From contig CP091278.1 of the NCBI GenBank assembly GCA_021650895.1, positions 835,659-899,658 of the forward strand: a stretch of DNA of 64,000 bases, given 5' to 3'. The position numbers were made by a program, and so were the translations under genes. The notes beneath the pieces are model-generated. The model saw only the letters and a list, made by a program, of their open reading frames with translations. It did not search any database and was not told the origin of the DNA. This DNA is from Candidatus Jettenia sp. GTDB taxonomy: Bacteria; Planctomycetota; Brocadiia; Brocadiales; Brocadiaceae. Shown here piece after piece: positions 53,702-63,012 of the stretch (its first letter is position 1; each line of letters opens with the position of its first letter).

Positions 53702-54142
53702 TCAACTTCCTAATTTTTCCCTTAAATACATTTGTACCTTTTTTCCATCTAAGGCACTGCCATATTTGCTCATAATTAACTTCATTGCTACTCCCATCTC
53801 TTTTGCAGTAAACTTATTACTTTCAATAACTTCGCTAACGATTTTTTTAATTTCATCATCTGAGAGTTGTTCCGGCAGATATTCCTCGACAATTGCAATC
53901 TCCCTGTCTAATTCCTTTACCTTCTCAGGCAGATGCAATCTCTCATATTCTTCGCGAGTTTTTCTGAGTTTCTTATAATATCCACGAACGACCTCAGTAT
54001 AATCAATTTGATCTTTTGGTTTACCAGATGTATCGGCAATCTTAACATCAGCAAGCATCATGCGCAATACCGATGTTCTTAATTTATCTTGTGCCTTCAT
54101 AGCTGTTTTTAAGTCTTCTGTTATCCGATCTTTCAAATTCAT
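53702..54142 (-). CDS. GatB/YqeY-domain protein
   Basis: A 146-residue protein of the YqeY family, homologous to the tail of the GatB subunit of tRNA-dependent amidotransferases, thought to help tRNA handling. It starts with LKDRITEDLKTAMKAQDKLRTSVLRMML, and IAIVEEYLPEQLSDDEIKKIVSE followed by MGVAMKLIMSKYGSALDGKKV is conserved. It is convergent with queA and 3 bases downstream of a small membrane-protein gene. Confidence 0.9.
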   Translation of the reverse strand: MNLKDRITEDLKTAMKAQDKLRTSVLRMMLADVKIADTSGKPKDQIDYTEVVRGYYKKLRKTREEYERLHLPEKVKELDREIAIVEEYLPEQLSDDEIKKIVSEVIESNKFTAKEMGVAMKLIMSKYGSALDGKKVQMYLREKLGS

Positions 54143-54145
54143 GAT

Positions 54146-54430
54146 CTATTCCTCTTTAAATGAATATCCCCCAACTTTATGTCCACAATTGGGACAATAC
54201 AAGGGTGCGCCCTCGTAATATTTACCACAATACTTACAAGGTGTTAAGATTTCTACTCTTTTAACCTGCTTTGCTCTTACCACTAGATAGAGCGGCAAAA
54301 ACACAATCATCAGAAAAAATACCCCTAACATCCAGCCTACAGCGGTAAGAGTTTTGTACCCTCTGTTTTTAGCATCCATATACACCCAAACAGCCACTCC
54401 TGCTGCAATAATCAATCCAAGAAATCTCAT
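54146..54430 (-). CDS. Small membrane protein with C-terminal zinc ribbon
   Basis: A 94-residue protein with two hydrophobic helices (residues 3-18 and about 29-52) and a C-terminal zinc ribbon CKYCGKYY...YCPNCG (C-x2-C-x10-C-x2-C, about 67-84). Such proteins are common and uncharacterised. It ends 3 bases before the YqeY start, suggesting cotranscription. No family name assigned. Confidence 0.7.
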   Translation of the reverse strand: MRFLGLIIAAGVAVWVYMDAKNRGYKTLTAVGWMLGVFFLMIVFLPLYLVVRAKQVKRVEILTPCKYCGKYYEGAPLYCPNCGHKVGGYSFKEE

Positions 54431-54636
54431 AACTCACCCTTTCCAAATCCTTAGAAATATTAGCACATAAAATTTTTCGAATCAAACAATTATCAGGATC
54501 CCCCGTCTGATTCAAAAACATTAGCATAGTAAGAAAATTGCTCTTGAAAGAATTAAACCTTTTAGTACAATAGCATTTTACATTTTAACATGAATTATTA
54601 CAATAGATACAATAAATCTATTACAGGAGATTGGTA

Positions 54637-54828
54637 ATGAAATACATATATACGGCCGAAAATTGTCCGAAATGTGAGTCTTTAAAAAAGAAATACAAGA
54701 CTGAAGGTGTACAATTTATCGAAAGGGATGCAGACCGGATTAAGCGGCCTGATGATGAAATCGACCGTGAAGCTTTGGTACAAGCTTCGATGCAAAATAT
54801 GGAACTACCGGTAGAGGTAGATATGTAA
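54637..54828 (+). CDS. Glutaredoxin-like small protein
   Basis: A 63-residue protein starting MKYIYTAENCPKCESLKKKY, with redox motif CPKC (residues 10-13) after a first beta-strand, as in glutaredoxin and NrdH-type proteins. It is shorter than usual and has an unusual acidic/basic ending. The start has ggag 7 bases upstream; the frame is open to 54631. Single gene, ending 2 bases before the convergent transporter gene. Confidence 0.72.
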   Translation: MKYIYTAENCPKCESLKKKYKTEGVQFIERDADRIKRPDDEIDREALVQASMQNMELPVEVDM

Positions 54829-54830
54829 TT

Positions 54831-55589
54831 TTAACCTTTAGCTAAACCCCAGCGTTCTCTTATATGCTTTTCCATTTTAACAAAAAACAAACGGTCAACT
54901 AAAATACCAATAATAATAATTACAATCATTACGGCGATAACCTGGCTCATATCATTTAATTCTCTTCCGATCATTAAAAGATGTCCCAGCCCAAGGCATA
55001 CAATTAACAACTCACCAGCCATCAATGAACGCCAGGCAAAAGACCATCCTTGCTTCATCCCTGTAATGATATAGGGAAGAGCAGCAGGAAGAATAACTTC
55101 AAAGTACAAATTCAATCCTCTTGCTCCCATAGTCTTTGCTGCGCGAATATAGAGAGGAGGAACACTTTTAATTCCCGCATCTGTTGCAATGGTAATAGAA
55201 AGCACAGCACCCATAGCAACTAAAAATATAATGGCCTTGTCATTTAAGCCAAACCAAAGTAGTGCCAAGGGCAGCCAGCAAATTGTAGGTAATGTTTGTA
55301 AGCCCGATATTAAGGAACCAAGTGTTTCTTCGAAAATCCGAATTCTTCCAATAAGCAAACCCAAAAGAACACCGATAACGATGGAAATCCCATATCCAAT
55401 AGCAATTCTTTTCATACTAATCGCTATCCCTATAAGAAACGTTTGATCTTGAAACCCATGAATCAGGGTTTTGTATACTGAAACGGGAGAAGGAAGAACA
55501 TATTCTGGCCATATTGCCAACCGAAATAATAACTCCCAAATTCCAAGTAACAGGGTAAAGAATATCACTTTTTTAAAGATACTGTACAT
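54831..55589 (-). CDS. ABC transporter permease (nitrate/sulfonate/taurine type)
   Basis: Permease of an SsuC/TauC/NrtB-type importer. About six helices in 252 residues; the EAA loop is AAKTMGARGLNLYFEVILPAALPYIITGMKQGWSFAWRSLMAGE (about 152-195). The order permease, ATPase, binding protein on one strand and 3-base spacing to the ATPase show one operon. The substrate cannot be settled from sequence. Confidence 0.9.
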   Translation of the reverse strand: MYSIFKKVIFFTLLLGIWELLFRLAIWPEYVLPSPVSVYKTLIHGFQDQTFLIGIAISMKRIAIGYGISIVIGVLLGLLIGRIRIFEETLGSLISGLQTLPTICWLPLALLWFGLNDKAIIFLVAMGAVLSITIATDAGIKSVPPLYIRAAKTMGARGLNLYFEVILPAALPYIITGMKQGWSFAWRSLMAGELLIVCLGLGHLLMIGRELNDMSQVIAVMIVIIIIGILVDRLFFVKMEKHIRERWGLAKG

Positions 55590-55592
55590 GTA

Positions 55593-56534
55593 TCAAATCC
55601 CTCCACCAATATCCATTTTTGCTGGTTCGTCTGTTGTACATTTTATGTCACACTCGACACAAGAATCGATATCCATCTCGCACTGCACAACTTTATTGAT
55701 CTCTGCTTTCAGCTCTTTCATAACCCATGTAGAATACTCCGCTACATTTACATCATTATCATCACGAGGCCTTGGTAAATCAACCAAAAATTCTTTCTTG
55801 ATTTTTCCTGGTGTGGTGGAAAGGACTATTATCCGGTCTGCTAAACACACAGCTTCCCGGATATTATGGGTAATAAATAAGATTGTTTTTTTTGTTTTTA
55901 ACCATATATTCTGTAATTCAAAATGAAGTATCCATCTTGTCTGTGCATCGAGTGCCGAAAAGGGCTCGTCCATCAAAAGCATCTCCGGATTCATTGCAAG
56001 GGCTCTTGCTATAGCGACACGCTGCTTCATTCCGCCGGAAAGCTCATGCACATGTGAATTCTGGAATTTTGACAAATGAACCATTTTGAGATATTCAATC
56101 GCTGTATTTCTCCTTTCACTACCGTTAACGCCCTTTAATTTTAGTCCAAATTCAACATTTTTTATCACATTCATCCATGGAAAAAGGGCGGCCTCTTGAA
56201 ATATAACAACCCGGTCTGTTCCTGCGCCATTTACTCTACGGCCGTTAGCCCATATCTCTCCGGAATCTGCCTTCTCAAGTCCTGCAACAATATTTAAGAG
56301 AGTTGTCTTTCCACATCCGGAAGGCCCGACAATACATACGAATTCTCCTTGCCGTATTTCAAGGTTTATATCTTCTAATACATAAACCTTCCCATTCTTT
56401 GACTGGAACGATTTAGATAAATGTTGAATACATAATTTCGTAGATGTTTGTACTTCGGTTTTGACATTTGTGTAATCCAACTCTACGAGACTATCAATTC
56501 CTATGCTTTCTGACACGACGTTACTACCTCCCAA
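55593..56534 (-). CDS. ABC transporter ATP-binding protein with Cys-rich tail
   Basis: ATPase of the same importer. Walker A GPSGCGKTT (about 73-81), the signature LSGGMKQRVAIARAL (about 170), Walker B LLMDEPFSALD (about 193-203) and the ITHNIREAV switch His. It carries two additions: about 30 extra N-terminal residues and an acidic C-terminal tail with CEMDIDSCVECDIKC (four Cys) that SsuB/NrtD relatives of normal length lack. The extra Cys may bind metal. Its substrate is unknown. Confidence 0.9.
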   Translation of the reverse strand: MGGSNVVSESIGIDSLVELDYTNVKTEVQTSTKLCIQHLSKSFQSKNGKVYVLEDINLEIRQGEFVCIVGPSGCGKTTLLNIVAGLEKADSGEIWANGRRVNGAGTDRVVIFQEAALFPWMNVIKNVEFGLKLKGVNGSERRNTAIEYLKMVHLSKFQNSHVHELSGGMKQRVAIARALAMNPEMLLMDEPFSALDAQTRWILHFELQNIWLKTKKTILFITHNIREAVCLADRIIVLSTTPGKIKKEFLVDLPRPRDDNDVNVAEYSTWVMKELKAEINKVVQCEMDIDSCVECDIKCTTDEPAKMDIGGGI

Positions 56535-56551
56535 TAACCATAAATTATTTT

Positions 56552-57589
56552 TTATCGTTCATCCACGAGCGGCAACGATTTCTCCTTAAGCACTTCATTG
56601 AGTAAACGTAAATCGATCATACCCGATAAATCAGGCATCTTCTTCCCTAAAAAGCCAGCATTATACGCCATCTCCGCATAAGAAACCAGAGAGAGAACAA
56701 TAGGATCATACGTAATTTCTAATTTTGAAAAAGCGCTGTCAATTACTTCTTTCGGTAATTGTATTCCAGAAATAGCCTTAATCTGCTTACAAATAATCTT
56801 CTTTGCTTTTTTAGGATGTTGATTAATCCATCGGCTTATTTTAACATGGGCCCCTAACCACCGTTTTACTAAATCAGGATGTTTCTGTAAAAATTCTGTC
56901 CCGACAATTATCAGCGTTGAACAAAAACGACCATCTTTCCATAAGCTTTTCTCATCAAGAAAAATCTTACCTTTTCCCTCGATAACGAGCCTGGTTCCCC
57001 ACGGTTCTGGCACCCAAGCTCCATCAATTTGTTTTCTCATAAAAAGATTCAATATATCAGGATTACGTAAAGGCAGGATATTAACCGTCCCTCCCCTCTC
57101 TCGAGGTTTCAAACCACTTTTTCTCAGGTATTCCCGAAGGGCAATATCCTGCGTGTTTCCAAGCTGTGGCGATGCAATGCGCTTTTCAGAAAGATCGGCA
57201 GCCTTTTCCATTCCAGAGTCTGGCCTTACAATAAACAACGCCCCACCGCTTACTACACCAGAAACTACCTTGAATGCCTTGCCGCCTGACCGTACATACC
57301 CATTTATAGCAGGACTGGGACCAACATATGCAATATCGATATCCCCGGAAAATACCGCCTCAATGATAGATGGGCCTGCATTAAAAAGGGTAGTCTTTAT
57401 CTTGATTTCAGGCCCTAAGTAAGATGCAAAAGTACCGTTGGCTAATCCAAGAACCGCCTGTGCATGAGTAATATTCGGAAAATACCCAACCCGGACTACG
57501 GAATTATTGGCCTTCCTCGAACAGGCAATACCATGTATAATTAAAAAGAACAAAAGTAACAAAACACCAAAAAATCTTGAAATCTTCAC
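56552..57589 (-). CDS. ABC transporter substrate-binding lipoprotein
   Basis: The 345-residue solute-binding protein of the importer. A lipoprotein signal (hydrophobic run, lipobox GIAC near residue 23) is followed by the SsuA/TauA/NMT1-like fold: VGYFPNITHAQAVLGLANG, FNAGPSIIEAVFSGDIDIAYVGPSPAINGYV and GAWVPEPWGTRL (a pattern common to nitrate, sulfonate and pyrimidine binders). It is first in the operon, downstream of the Rrf2 operator at 57678-57694. Confidence 0.9.
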   Translation of the reverse strand: MKISRFFGVLLLLFFLIIHGIACSRKANNSVVRVGYFPNITHAQAVLGLANGTFASYLGPEIKIKTTLFNAGPSIIEAVFSGDIDIAYVGPSPAINGYVRSGGKAFKVVSGVVSGGALFIVRPDSGMEKAADLSEKRIASPQLGNTQDIALREYLRKSGLKPRERGGTVNILPLRNPDILNLFMRKQIDGAWVPEPWGTRLVIEGKGKIFLDEKSLWKDGRFCSTLIIVGTEFLQKHPDLVKRWLGAHVKISRWINQHPKKAKKIICKQIKAISGIQLPKEVIDSAFSKLEITYDPIVLSLVSYAEMAYNAGFLGKKMPDLSGMIDLRLLNEVLKEKSLPLVDER

Positions 57590-57677
57590 TCTCTTCTTTT
57601 ATCCCAATTTATTCATAAATTATAAAATCATTAAAACACGAACCTGGAAAGCCCTGGACTAGTAAAAACTCACAAAA

Positions 57678-57694
57678 TCTACCATATTGGTAGA
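57678..57694. promoter_or_regulatory. Palindromic operator upstream of the ABC operon
   Basis: A perfect inverted repeat tctacca-tat-tggtaga (7-bp arms, 3-base spacer), embedded in attggtagacatt. It lies in the gap between the Rrf2-type regulator gene and the transporter operon. A 9-base match to its right flank (gtagacatt) overlaps the -10 of the regulator's own promoter at 58207-58215. Confidence 0.6.
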
Positions 57695-57711
57695 CATTTA
57701 GCTAAAAATTT

Positions 57712-58170
57712 TTATATTGCATAAGTAAAGACATCACTTTCTTTCTTATCTAAAGATTCTTTAGCACGTTTACACATATCCGCAAAGGTCATGGTATCTA
57801 ATACATCAGTTATAGCATTTCGAATATCCATCATCACACTCCGTATTACACAGTTGACTTCCTCTGAACATGGCTTGTAGGCCATCTTACTTACGCAGTT
57901 TACCGGTGCAATCGCCCCATCAAGTGCTCGAATCACTTCACCTAAAGTAATTAGGTCAGGCGATCTTGCTAATTCATAGCCACCCTTAAGGCCCATCTTG
58001 CTATTGAGTATGCCTACTTTTCTTAATGTAAGAAGTATATTTTCTAAAAATTTTTGTGGTATCCTTTCCTTTGCAGAAATCTCTTTAATCTGCAGGGTTC
58101 CCTTCTGATAATTCATCGCAAGATAAATCATTGCACGAAGGGCATAATCACTTTTTTTAGAGAGTTTCAT
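57712..58170 (-). CDS. Rrf2-family transcriptional regulator
   Basis: A 152-residue winged-helix regulator: MKLSKKSDYALRAMIYLA (start), IPQKFLENILLTLRKVGILNSKMGLKGGYEL (DNA-binding helices and wing, about 42-72) and three conserved Cys (CVSKMAYKPCSEEVNC, about 92-107) that bind an Fe-S cluster in IscR/NsrR/RsrR-type members. It probably senses redox, iron or nitric oxide. Position next to the ABC genes and a shared operator motif suggest it controls them. The name within the family (IscR, CymR, NsrR) cannot be settled. Confidence 0.9.
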   Translation of the reverse strand: MKLSKKSDYALRAMIYLAMNYQKGTLQIKEISAKERIPQKFLENILLTLRKVGILNSKMGLKGGYELARSPDLITLGEVIRALDGAIAPVNCVSKMAYKPCSEEVNCVIRSVMMDIRNAITDVLDTMTFADMCKRAKESLDKKESDVFTYAI

Positions 58171-58206
58171 AAATATTCTCTATGAGGAACAAGTTATATA
58201 AAACTA

Positions 58207-58240
58207 GTAGACATTATAATAAAAGAATACGAAATGTCAA
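58207..58240 (-). promoter_or_regulatory. Promoter of the Rrf2-type gene with overlapping operator half-site
   Basis: On the minus strand ttgaca (58235-58240) and tataat (58213-58218) stand 16 bases apart, a near-perfect sigma70 promoter. The plus-strand word gtagacatt at 58207-58215 repeats that of the operator at 57690-57698 and covers the -10, so self-repression is plausible. Confidence 0.65.
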
Positions 58241-58246
58241 CTAATT

Positions 58247-59899
58247 TTACATTATTTTTGCAGCAGTAATAATTGCTTTATCCAAAGTATTGAATTTTTC
58301 TATATATTCGACACGCTCACATCGTAAATCTGACACCTGTTTTATAATATCATCAACACTATAAAATTTTTCAACATCGTATTTAGATAGATCTACACCC
58401 TCAATAAATGAAGGAACTTCAAGGTTCCAGTATTTATCTTTACCCCATATGTTAGTACCACGTACAATGCCCCGAATAATGGATGACATCTCCGGAATTT
58501 CCACTCGCTGCACCTTGCGCTTCATTATCTTTCCACCATCTGGCTGTTTTTCGATAATCTCTCCAAGACCACCGGTATTTAACTGATAGCAATGTACCTT
58601 GCGCTCATGCCTTTTAACAAAATCATAGAACCAATTTCCCTCATATGATTTATCCCCTATGATAAAAGGATTCGTACCTACTTCCCGAATCGATTCCCCT
58701 GCACGTCTTGGATCACCAGCCGATGTTTCAATAGATTCACCTAGCATAAACACCGCAGCCGCCTGTTCAGAGGTAAGTCTAACGGCAAGCGGTACAACGG
58801 TATGACGACGCGTAATAAAGGCAATTATAAGCCCATCAACTTCATCAAGGGGTGGTAAGTTAATAGTATCTGAAATATACGGACGGAGATCTTCACGCAT
58901 CATAATCCCACGTCCATTACTCGTTAAGGTGTCATCACCAAAATAAAGATTACCCTCGTAATCGATCATAACATTTTCAAAGACGGCATCACGCGATGTT
59001 GTTGCTTTATAGATTATCGGTTGAGTAACCGGGTCCAGCCCTTCCGTTTTTAAATAGAACCCGCGCTCTGATCCATAAGCAGAGCCGTCTTTCTTCAGGA
59101 ACACCACGTCATCTTGTAGTATCTCAATACCTTCATCTTTACCATGTAAGTCATGAGTATGGCAAGTGTGTGTCGTTTTCCCTGTGCCGCTCATTCCAAA
59201 GATAAGCATCCCATATCTTCGGAGACGCCCATCACTTCCCCTTACATTTAAGATCTTCGAGCCTGCGTGAAGACCCAGCATCCCTTTCTGTTTGGCATTC
59301 CACATGGCCATTCTCAAGAACCCTTTCTTGGATTCGCCATAATAATCACTTCCTAACACAATAGTGGTACTAATCTCCGGGAAAACGAGGATTTGTCGTT
59401 CCGCCTCTTGCCACTCAGGGATATAAACAATATACTGTTTTAGTTTTCCATCAGGTCTCGGTGAAAAAAGAGTCGCCCATGTCATATAGGCAAGCCGGAT
59501 CATCTCAGGTCTTTGGATAGAAACATAGATAGTACAACTCGGGGAAAATTCGCTATTGTTCCCCATCGTTCTACTAATTCTTACGAAAGGCGCTCGTTTA
59601 ACATAGTCTTCAACCAGAGCTAATGTTTTCGGTAAATTATTCATAATCTCATTTTGCTGAGCATTGAGTGTTTTTAAACGAACAGCATCGCTCCCCACAT
59701 ATACAGTCACCTTCGCGCTGCGATTTTTTACGGTGGAATGAACGGCTACATTACCAAATTTCGTGAATGAGGCAAACCTCTCTGCGTTGCGCCGTAAAGT
59801 CCAATCGGTGGAATTAATAACATTCGGAGATTCCTTAAAAGATTCTACAATCCGTTTTACTGTCTCAAATTCCCCAGTGAGAGAAGATATTATCGGCAT
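58247..59899 (-). CDS. pckA: Phosphoenolpyruvate carboxykinase (ATP)
   Basis: Interconverts oxaloacetate and phosphoenolpyruvate with ATP. The kinase loop GMSGTGKTTH (residues 235-244), the metal-binding EILQDDVVF and the FAFITRR-like IIAFITRRHTVVPLAVRLTSEQAAAVFMLGES fit the ATP-type family; 550 residues agree. GTP-type enzymes have other loops. It is expected to be important in gluconeogenesis or anaplerosis of a CO2-fixing cell. It is a single gene, divergent from none, just upstream of the rrf2-type gene. Confidence 0.93.
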   Translation of the reverse strand: MPIISSLTGEFETVKRIVESFKESPNVINSTDWTLRRNAERFASFTKFGNVAVHSTVKNRSAKVTVYVGSDAVRLKTLNAQQNEIMNNLPKTLALVEDYVKRAPFVRISRTMGNNSEFSPSCTIYVSIQRPEMIRLAYMTWATLFSPRPDGKLKQYIVYIPEWQEAERQILVFPEISTTIVLGSDYYGESKKGFLRMAMWNAKQKGMLGLHAGSKILNVRGSDGRLRRYGMLIFGMSGTGKTTHTCHTHDLHGKDEGIEILQDDVVFLKKDGSAYGSERGFYLKTEGLDPVTQPIIYKATTSRDAVFENVMIDYEGNLYFGDDTLTSNGRGIMMREDLRPYISDTINLPPLDEVDGLIIAFITRRHTVVPLAVRLTSEQAAAVFMLGESIETSAGDPRRAGESIREVGTNPFIIGDKSYEGNWFYDFVKRHERKVHCYQLNTGGLGEIIEKQPDGGKIMKRKVQRVEIPEMSSIIRGIVRGTNIWGKDKYWNLEVPSFIEGVDLSKYDVEKFYSVDDIIKQVSDLRCERVEYIEKFNTLDKAIITAAKIM

Positions 59900-60061
59900 T
59901 TCGAATTCCCTAAATAAATTTACCTGAATATAACTCTATTAAACACCAATCTAAAATTGGCTTATTATTAAGGATGTAATTTCCTCTATTCCTATATGAC
60001 TTTTTGTTTTCACTGAAATAGCAATAGTATCCAGCTTTACAGAGAGAGGAAATACGAGCCG

Positions 60062-60805
60062 CTATATTGATTGTGAAAAAGAAAAATGCTTTCTCTTCAA
60101 CAGGCCTGCCATAGTAAAGAAGTTGACGTAAAACTGTTCAGCTTGTTTCATGTAAAGTTTTTCTACGGTGTTATAATCTGCTATCATTTTCTGTTTATCA
60201 GAGACAATGCCTTTAAGAGATTCTAGTTCCTTAGCATAGGCATCGGCCCATTGAATGATCATGTCCTTTGTTATCTCTACATGGAATTGGATACCATAAA
60301 TATTCCTGCCATATTTTAATACCTGATTCTGGCAGAGTTCTGAAAAGGCTAATCTTCTTCCTCCTTCAGGTATACCAAAGGTATCGCCATGCCACTGAAA
60401 TACCTTAAATACTTCTGAAAAATCTCTAAATAAATCATCATGTAATCCATAATCATTCAATACGATCTTGTACCATCCAATTTCTTTTTCAGGATTTTTC
60501 GTTACTCTAGCCCCTGTTGCTTTTGCAATAAGTTGTGCACCTAAACAAATTCCCAAAAATGGAACTTCCTCTTCAATTACCCTTTTGAGTAAGAGATCCT
60601 CATCTCTCAGGAACGGATATTTCTCTTCCTCATACACGTTCATGGGTCCGCCAAGAGAAATAACTGATTGAAAGGCTTTCTCTAATTTAGGCAATCTATC
60701 TCCATGTGAGAGATCAATAACCGTTGATGGTATCCTGTTGTCTGCCAAAAAATCCGCTATAGTACCAGGACCCTCAATCGTTATGTGTTTTATGAATACT
60801 ATCAT
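60062..60805 (-). CDS. Type 1 glutamine amidotransferase (GMP synthase-like)
   Basis: A class I glutamine amidotransferase of about 247 residues. Nucleophile Cys in LGICLGAQLIAK (about 88), catalytic His in IQFHVEI and Glu after it, and the oxyanion turn SLGGPMNVYEE (about 49-59). The length and these parts match GMP-synthase glutaminase-like proteins without the synthetase domain. ATG 60805 is chosen because gaggag lies 8 bases upstream; the frame opens with GTG at 60814. The amide acceptor is unknown. Confidence 0.85.
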   Translation of the reverse strand: MIVFIKHITIEGPGTIADFLADNRIPSTVIDLSHGDRLPKLEKAFQSVISLGGPMNVYEEEKYPFLRDEDLLLKRVIEEEVPFLGICLGAQLIAKATGARVTKNPEKEIGWYKIVLNDYGLHDDLFRDFSEVFKVFQWHGDTFGIPEGGRRLAFSELCQNQVLKYGRNIYGIQFHVEITKDMIIQWADAYAKELESLKGIVSDKQKMIADYNTVEKLYMKQAEQFYVNFFTMAGLLKRKHFSFSQSI

Positions 60806-60960
60806 TGCTAACACTCCTCGTTAAATTATAGGACCCATAGTTTGAATAGTGAAAGTGAAACACATTATAATAGAATTTTAAGGTTAGCATATCTTTTATT
60901 GAAATGGAGTGTTCCTTTATTTCATAAAGAGACAGCCCATGGGACGTCTCTACAATTTTT

Positions 60961-62235
60961 CTATGCCTTGTCACTTAGCTTGAATACGCAATACTCTGCA
61001 CACATGGAACAGACCTCGTCATTTTGAGGCCGTCCTCTTTCACGGATATTTTTAGCCACTATGGGATCTATACAGGTGTTGAATTGGCCCTGCCAATCCC
61101 TTTTTCTCCTATAATGCGACATCTTTTTATCCCATTCCCACGCTGATTTAACACCCTTCACAATATCGGCAGCGTGAGCAGCAATTCTTGCTGCCATTAC
61201 ACCATTTCTTACATCAGTTGGATTGGGCAGGCTCAAATGTTCCGTTGGTGTTACATAACATAAAAAGTCAGCTCCTGCTGCTGCTGCTATAGCTCCCCCA
61301 ATGGCAGAGGTAATATGGTCATATCCGGGAGCAATATCTGTTACAATCGGCCCGAGCACATAAAAAGGCACTCCCTTACAGAGTTCCTTTTGTAATTGCA
61401 CGTGCGCGGTCACTTGATTTAAAGGCACATGTCCAGGCCCTTCTACCATAACTTGTACATTGGCATCAAGTGCCCTTTGGGCAAGTTCTGCAAGGACATT
61501 TAGTTCGTAAATTTGCGCACGGTCGAACGCATCTGCCAGAGCTCCTGGCCGCATGGCATCTCCAAGGCTAAGCGTTACATCATACTCTTTCGCTATAGCC
61601 AATATCTCATCATATTCTTCATAGAAAGGATTCTCTCTGCCGTTGTGGATCATCCATTCTACTAAAAATGTTCCGCCACGGCTTACAACACCACAAATAC
61701 GTTTATTTTCTTTTAGATGTTTGAGTACACCCCTCGTGGCACCACAGTGAACGGTAATAAAATCCACACCATCCTCACAGTGTAATCTTACCGCATCAAG
61801 CATATCTTCCGCAGTCATATCTACCATTGTATGTTTATGCCGAACAGCCTTGACGGCTGCCTCATAAATTGGTACGCTACCTACCGTAAGGACGGTCGAT
61901 TCTATAATCCTTCTTCGTATCGATCGCAAATCGCCACCGGTGCTGAGGTCCATTACTGCATCAGCACCTGCTTCTTCCGCTATCCGTAATTTTTCCAGCT
62001 CGTTCACAATATCAGCATAATCGGCCGAAGTCCCTATATTGGCATTAACTTTTGTTTTAAGTCCTGCACCGATACCACAAACCTTTGTAGCCCTGCGTTT
62101 GTGATTCACAGGAATAACAATCTTGCCTTCGGCAATACGCAGCTTTATATATTCAGGGTCAAGATCTTCCTCTTTTGCAACCTGTCTCATTTCCTGTGTT
62201 ATTATATTTTGTCTAGCTTTTTGTAGCTGTGTCAT
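60961..62235 (-). CDS. thiC: Phosphomethylpyrimidine synthase ThiC
   Basis: Radical SAM enzyme turning aminoimidazole ribotide into the hydroxymethylpyrimidine phosphate of thiamin. Motifs: NANIGTSADYADI, DLSTGGDLRSIRR, GVVSRGGTFL, GDAMRPGALADA, EGPGHVPLNQV, GPIVTDIAPGYDHI and the Fe-S motif CSMCAEYC near the C-terminus (C-x2-C-x4-C). 425 residues is the short bacterial form. The start at 62235 (gaggaaaat upstream) overlaps the rluB-type stop (62213) by 23 bases. No TPP riboswitch is visible upstream. Confidence 0.96.
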   Translation of the reverse strand: MTQLQKARQNIITQEMRQVAKEEDLDPEYIKLRIAEGKIVIPVNHKRRATKVCGIGAGLKTKVNANIGTSADYADIVNELEKLRIAEEAGADAVMDLSTGGDLRSIRRRIIESTVLTVGSVPIYEAAVKAVRHKHTMVDMTAEDMLDAVRLHCEDGVDFITVHCGATRGVLKHLKENKRICGVVSRGGTFLVEWMIHNGRENPFYEEYDEILAIAKEYDVTLSLGDAMRPGALADAFDRAQIYELNVLAELAQRALDANVQVMVEGPGHVPLNQVTAHVQLQKELCKGVPFYVLGPIVTDIAPGYDHITSAIGGAIAAAAGADFLCYVTPTEHLSLPNPTDVRNGVMAARIAAHAADIVKGVKSAWEWDKKMSHYRRKRDWQGQFNTCIDPIVAKNIRERGRPQNDEVCSMCAEYCVFKLSDKA

Positions 62236-62995
62236 ATTTTCCTCGATCTTTATCCTTTGGTTGACCCTTCGTGTGTTCTCTTTCAGCAAATGCATAAAGC
62301 TGAGCCACTTCGCGTCCGGTCAGTTTTCGATATTTACCGATTTTTAAATTATGATCGGACAGATTACCAATTTTTATCCTCCGTAAAATACGCACCTTAT
62401 ATCCATGATCGGCGAGCATACGACGAATCTCTCTGTTTTTGCCTTCCTTTAACATCATCTCAAACCTACTTCTCAATTTTCCTTTATGTACGTTTTTAAT
62501 TATTACTGGCCGCGTCTTGCCAAAGGAAAGCCAAACACCGGATTCCAATGACTTGATTGCCTGGTCCGTCAAATAGCCATCTACCTCTACAAAATACGTT
62601 TTATTAACCTCATACCTCGGATGAGATAGTTTGTTAGCAAAATCGCCATCATTTGTTAAGACAATAAGACCTTCGCTTTCCTTATCCAGCCTTCCGACTG
62701 TGTATATCCTTTGAGTTATATTATTCAGTATATCAATTGCCTTCAGACGATCAAGCTCGTCCCGATTTGTACATACATAACCTTTGGGCTTATTGAGTAA
62801 ATAGTAAATCTTGGGTTGTTTCCGTACCAATATTCCATCACAATAAATCTTATCTTTTTCTGCATTAACAGACGTGCCCAGGGTCGTGATGGGCTGTCCA
62901 TTCACAGTTACTCTTCCAGAAGTAATGATTTTTTCACATTCACGGCGTGAGCCAACCCCTGCCTCTGCTAATACCTTTTGCAATCGTTCTAGCAT
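62213..62995 (-). CDS. RluB/RsuA-family pseudouridine synthase
   Basis: Isomerises uridine in rRNA. An S4 RNA-binding domain (RLQKVLAEAGVGSRRECEKII, 3-23; DGILVRKQPK) is followed by the catalytic domain with YYLLNKPKGYVCT and the catalytic Asp in GRLDKESEGLIVLTNDG (about 101-117), then GKNREIRRM. The C-terminal tail (about 235-260) is Lys-rich. RluB (large subunit) and RsuA (small subunit) cannot be separated without alignment. It leads a two-gene unit with thiC. Confidence 0.88.
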   Translation of the reverse strand: MLERLQKVLAEAGVGSRRECEKIITSGRVTVNGQPITTLGTSVNAEKDKIYCDGILVRKQPKIYYLLNKPKGYVCTNRDELDRLKAIDILNNITQRIYTVGRLDKESEGLIVLTNDGDFANKLSHPRYEVNKTYFVEVDGYLTDQAIKSLESGVWLSFGKTRPVIIKNVHKGKLRSRFEMMLKEGKNREIRRMLADHGYKVRILRRIKIGNLSDHNLKIGKYRKLTGREVAQLYAFAEREHTKGQPKDKDRGKYDTATKS

Positions 62996-63012
62996 GAATA
63001 TTCCTTAAAAAT

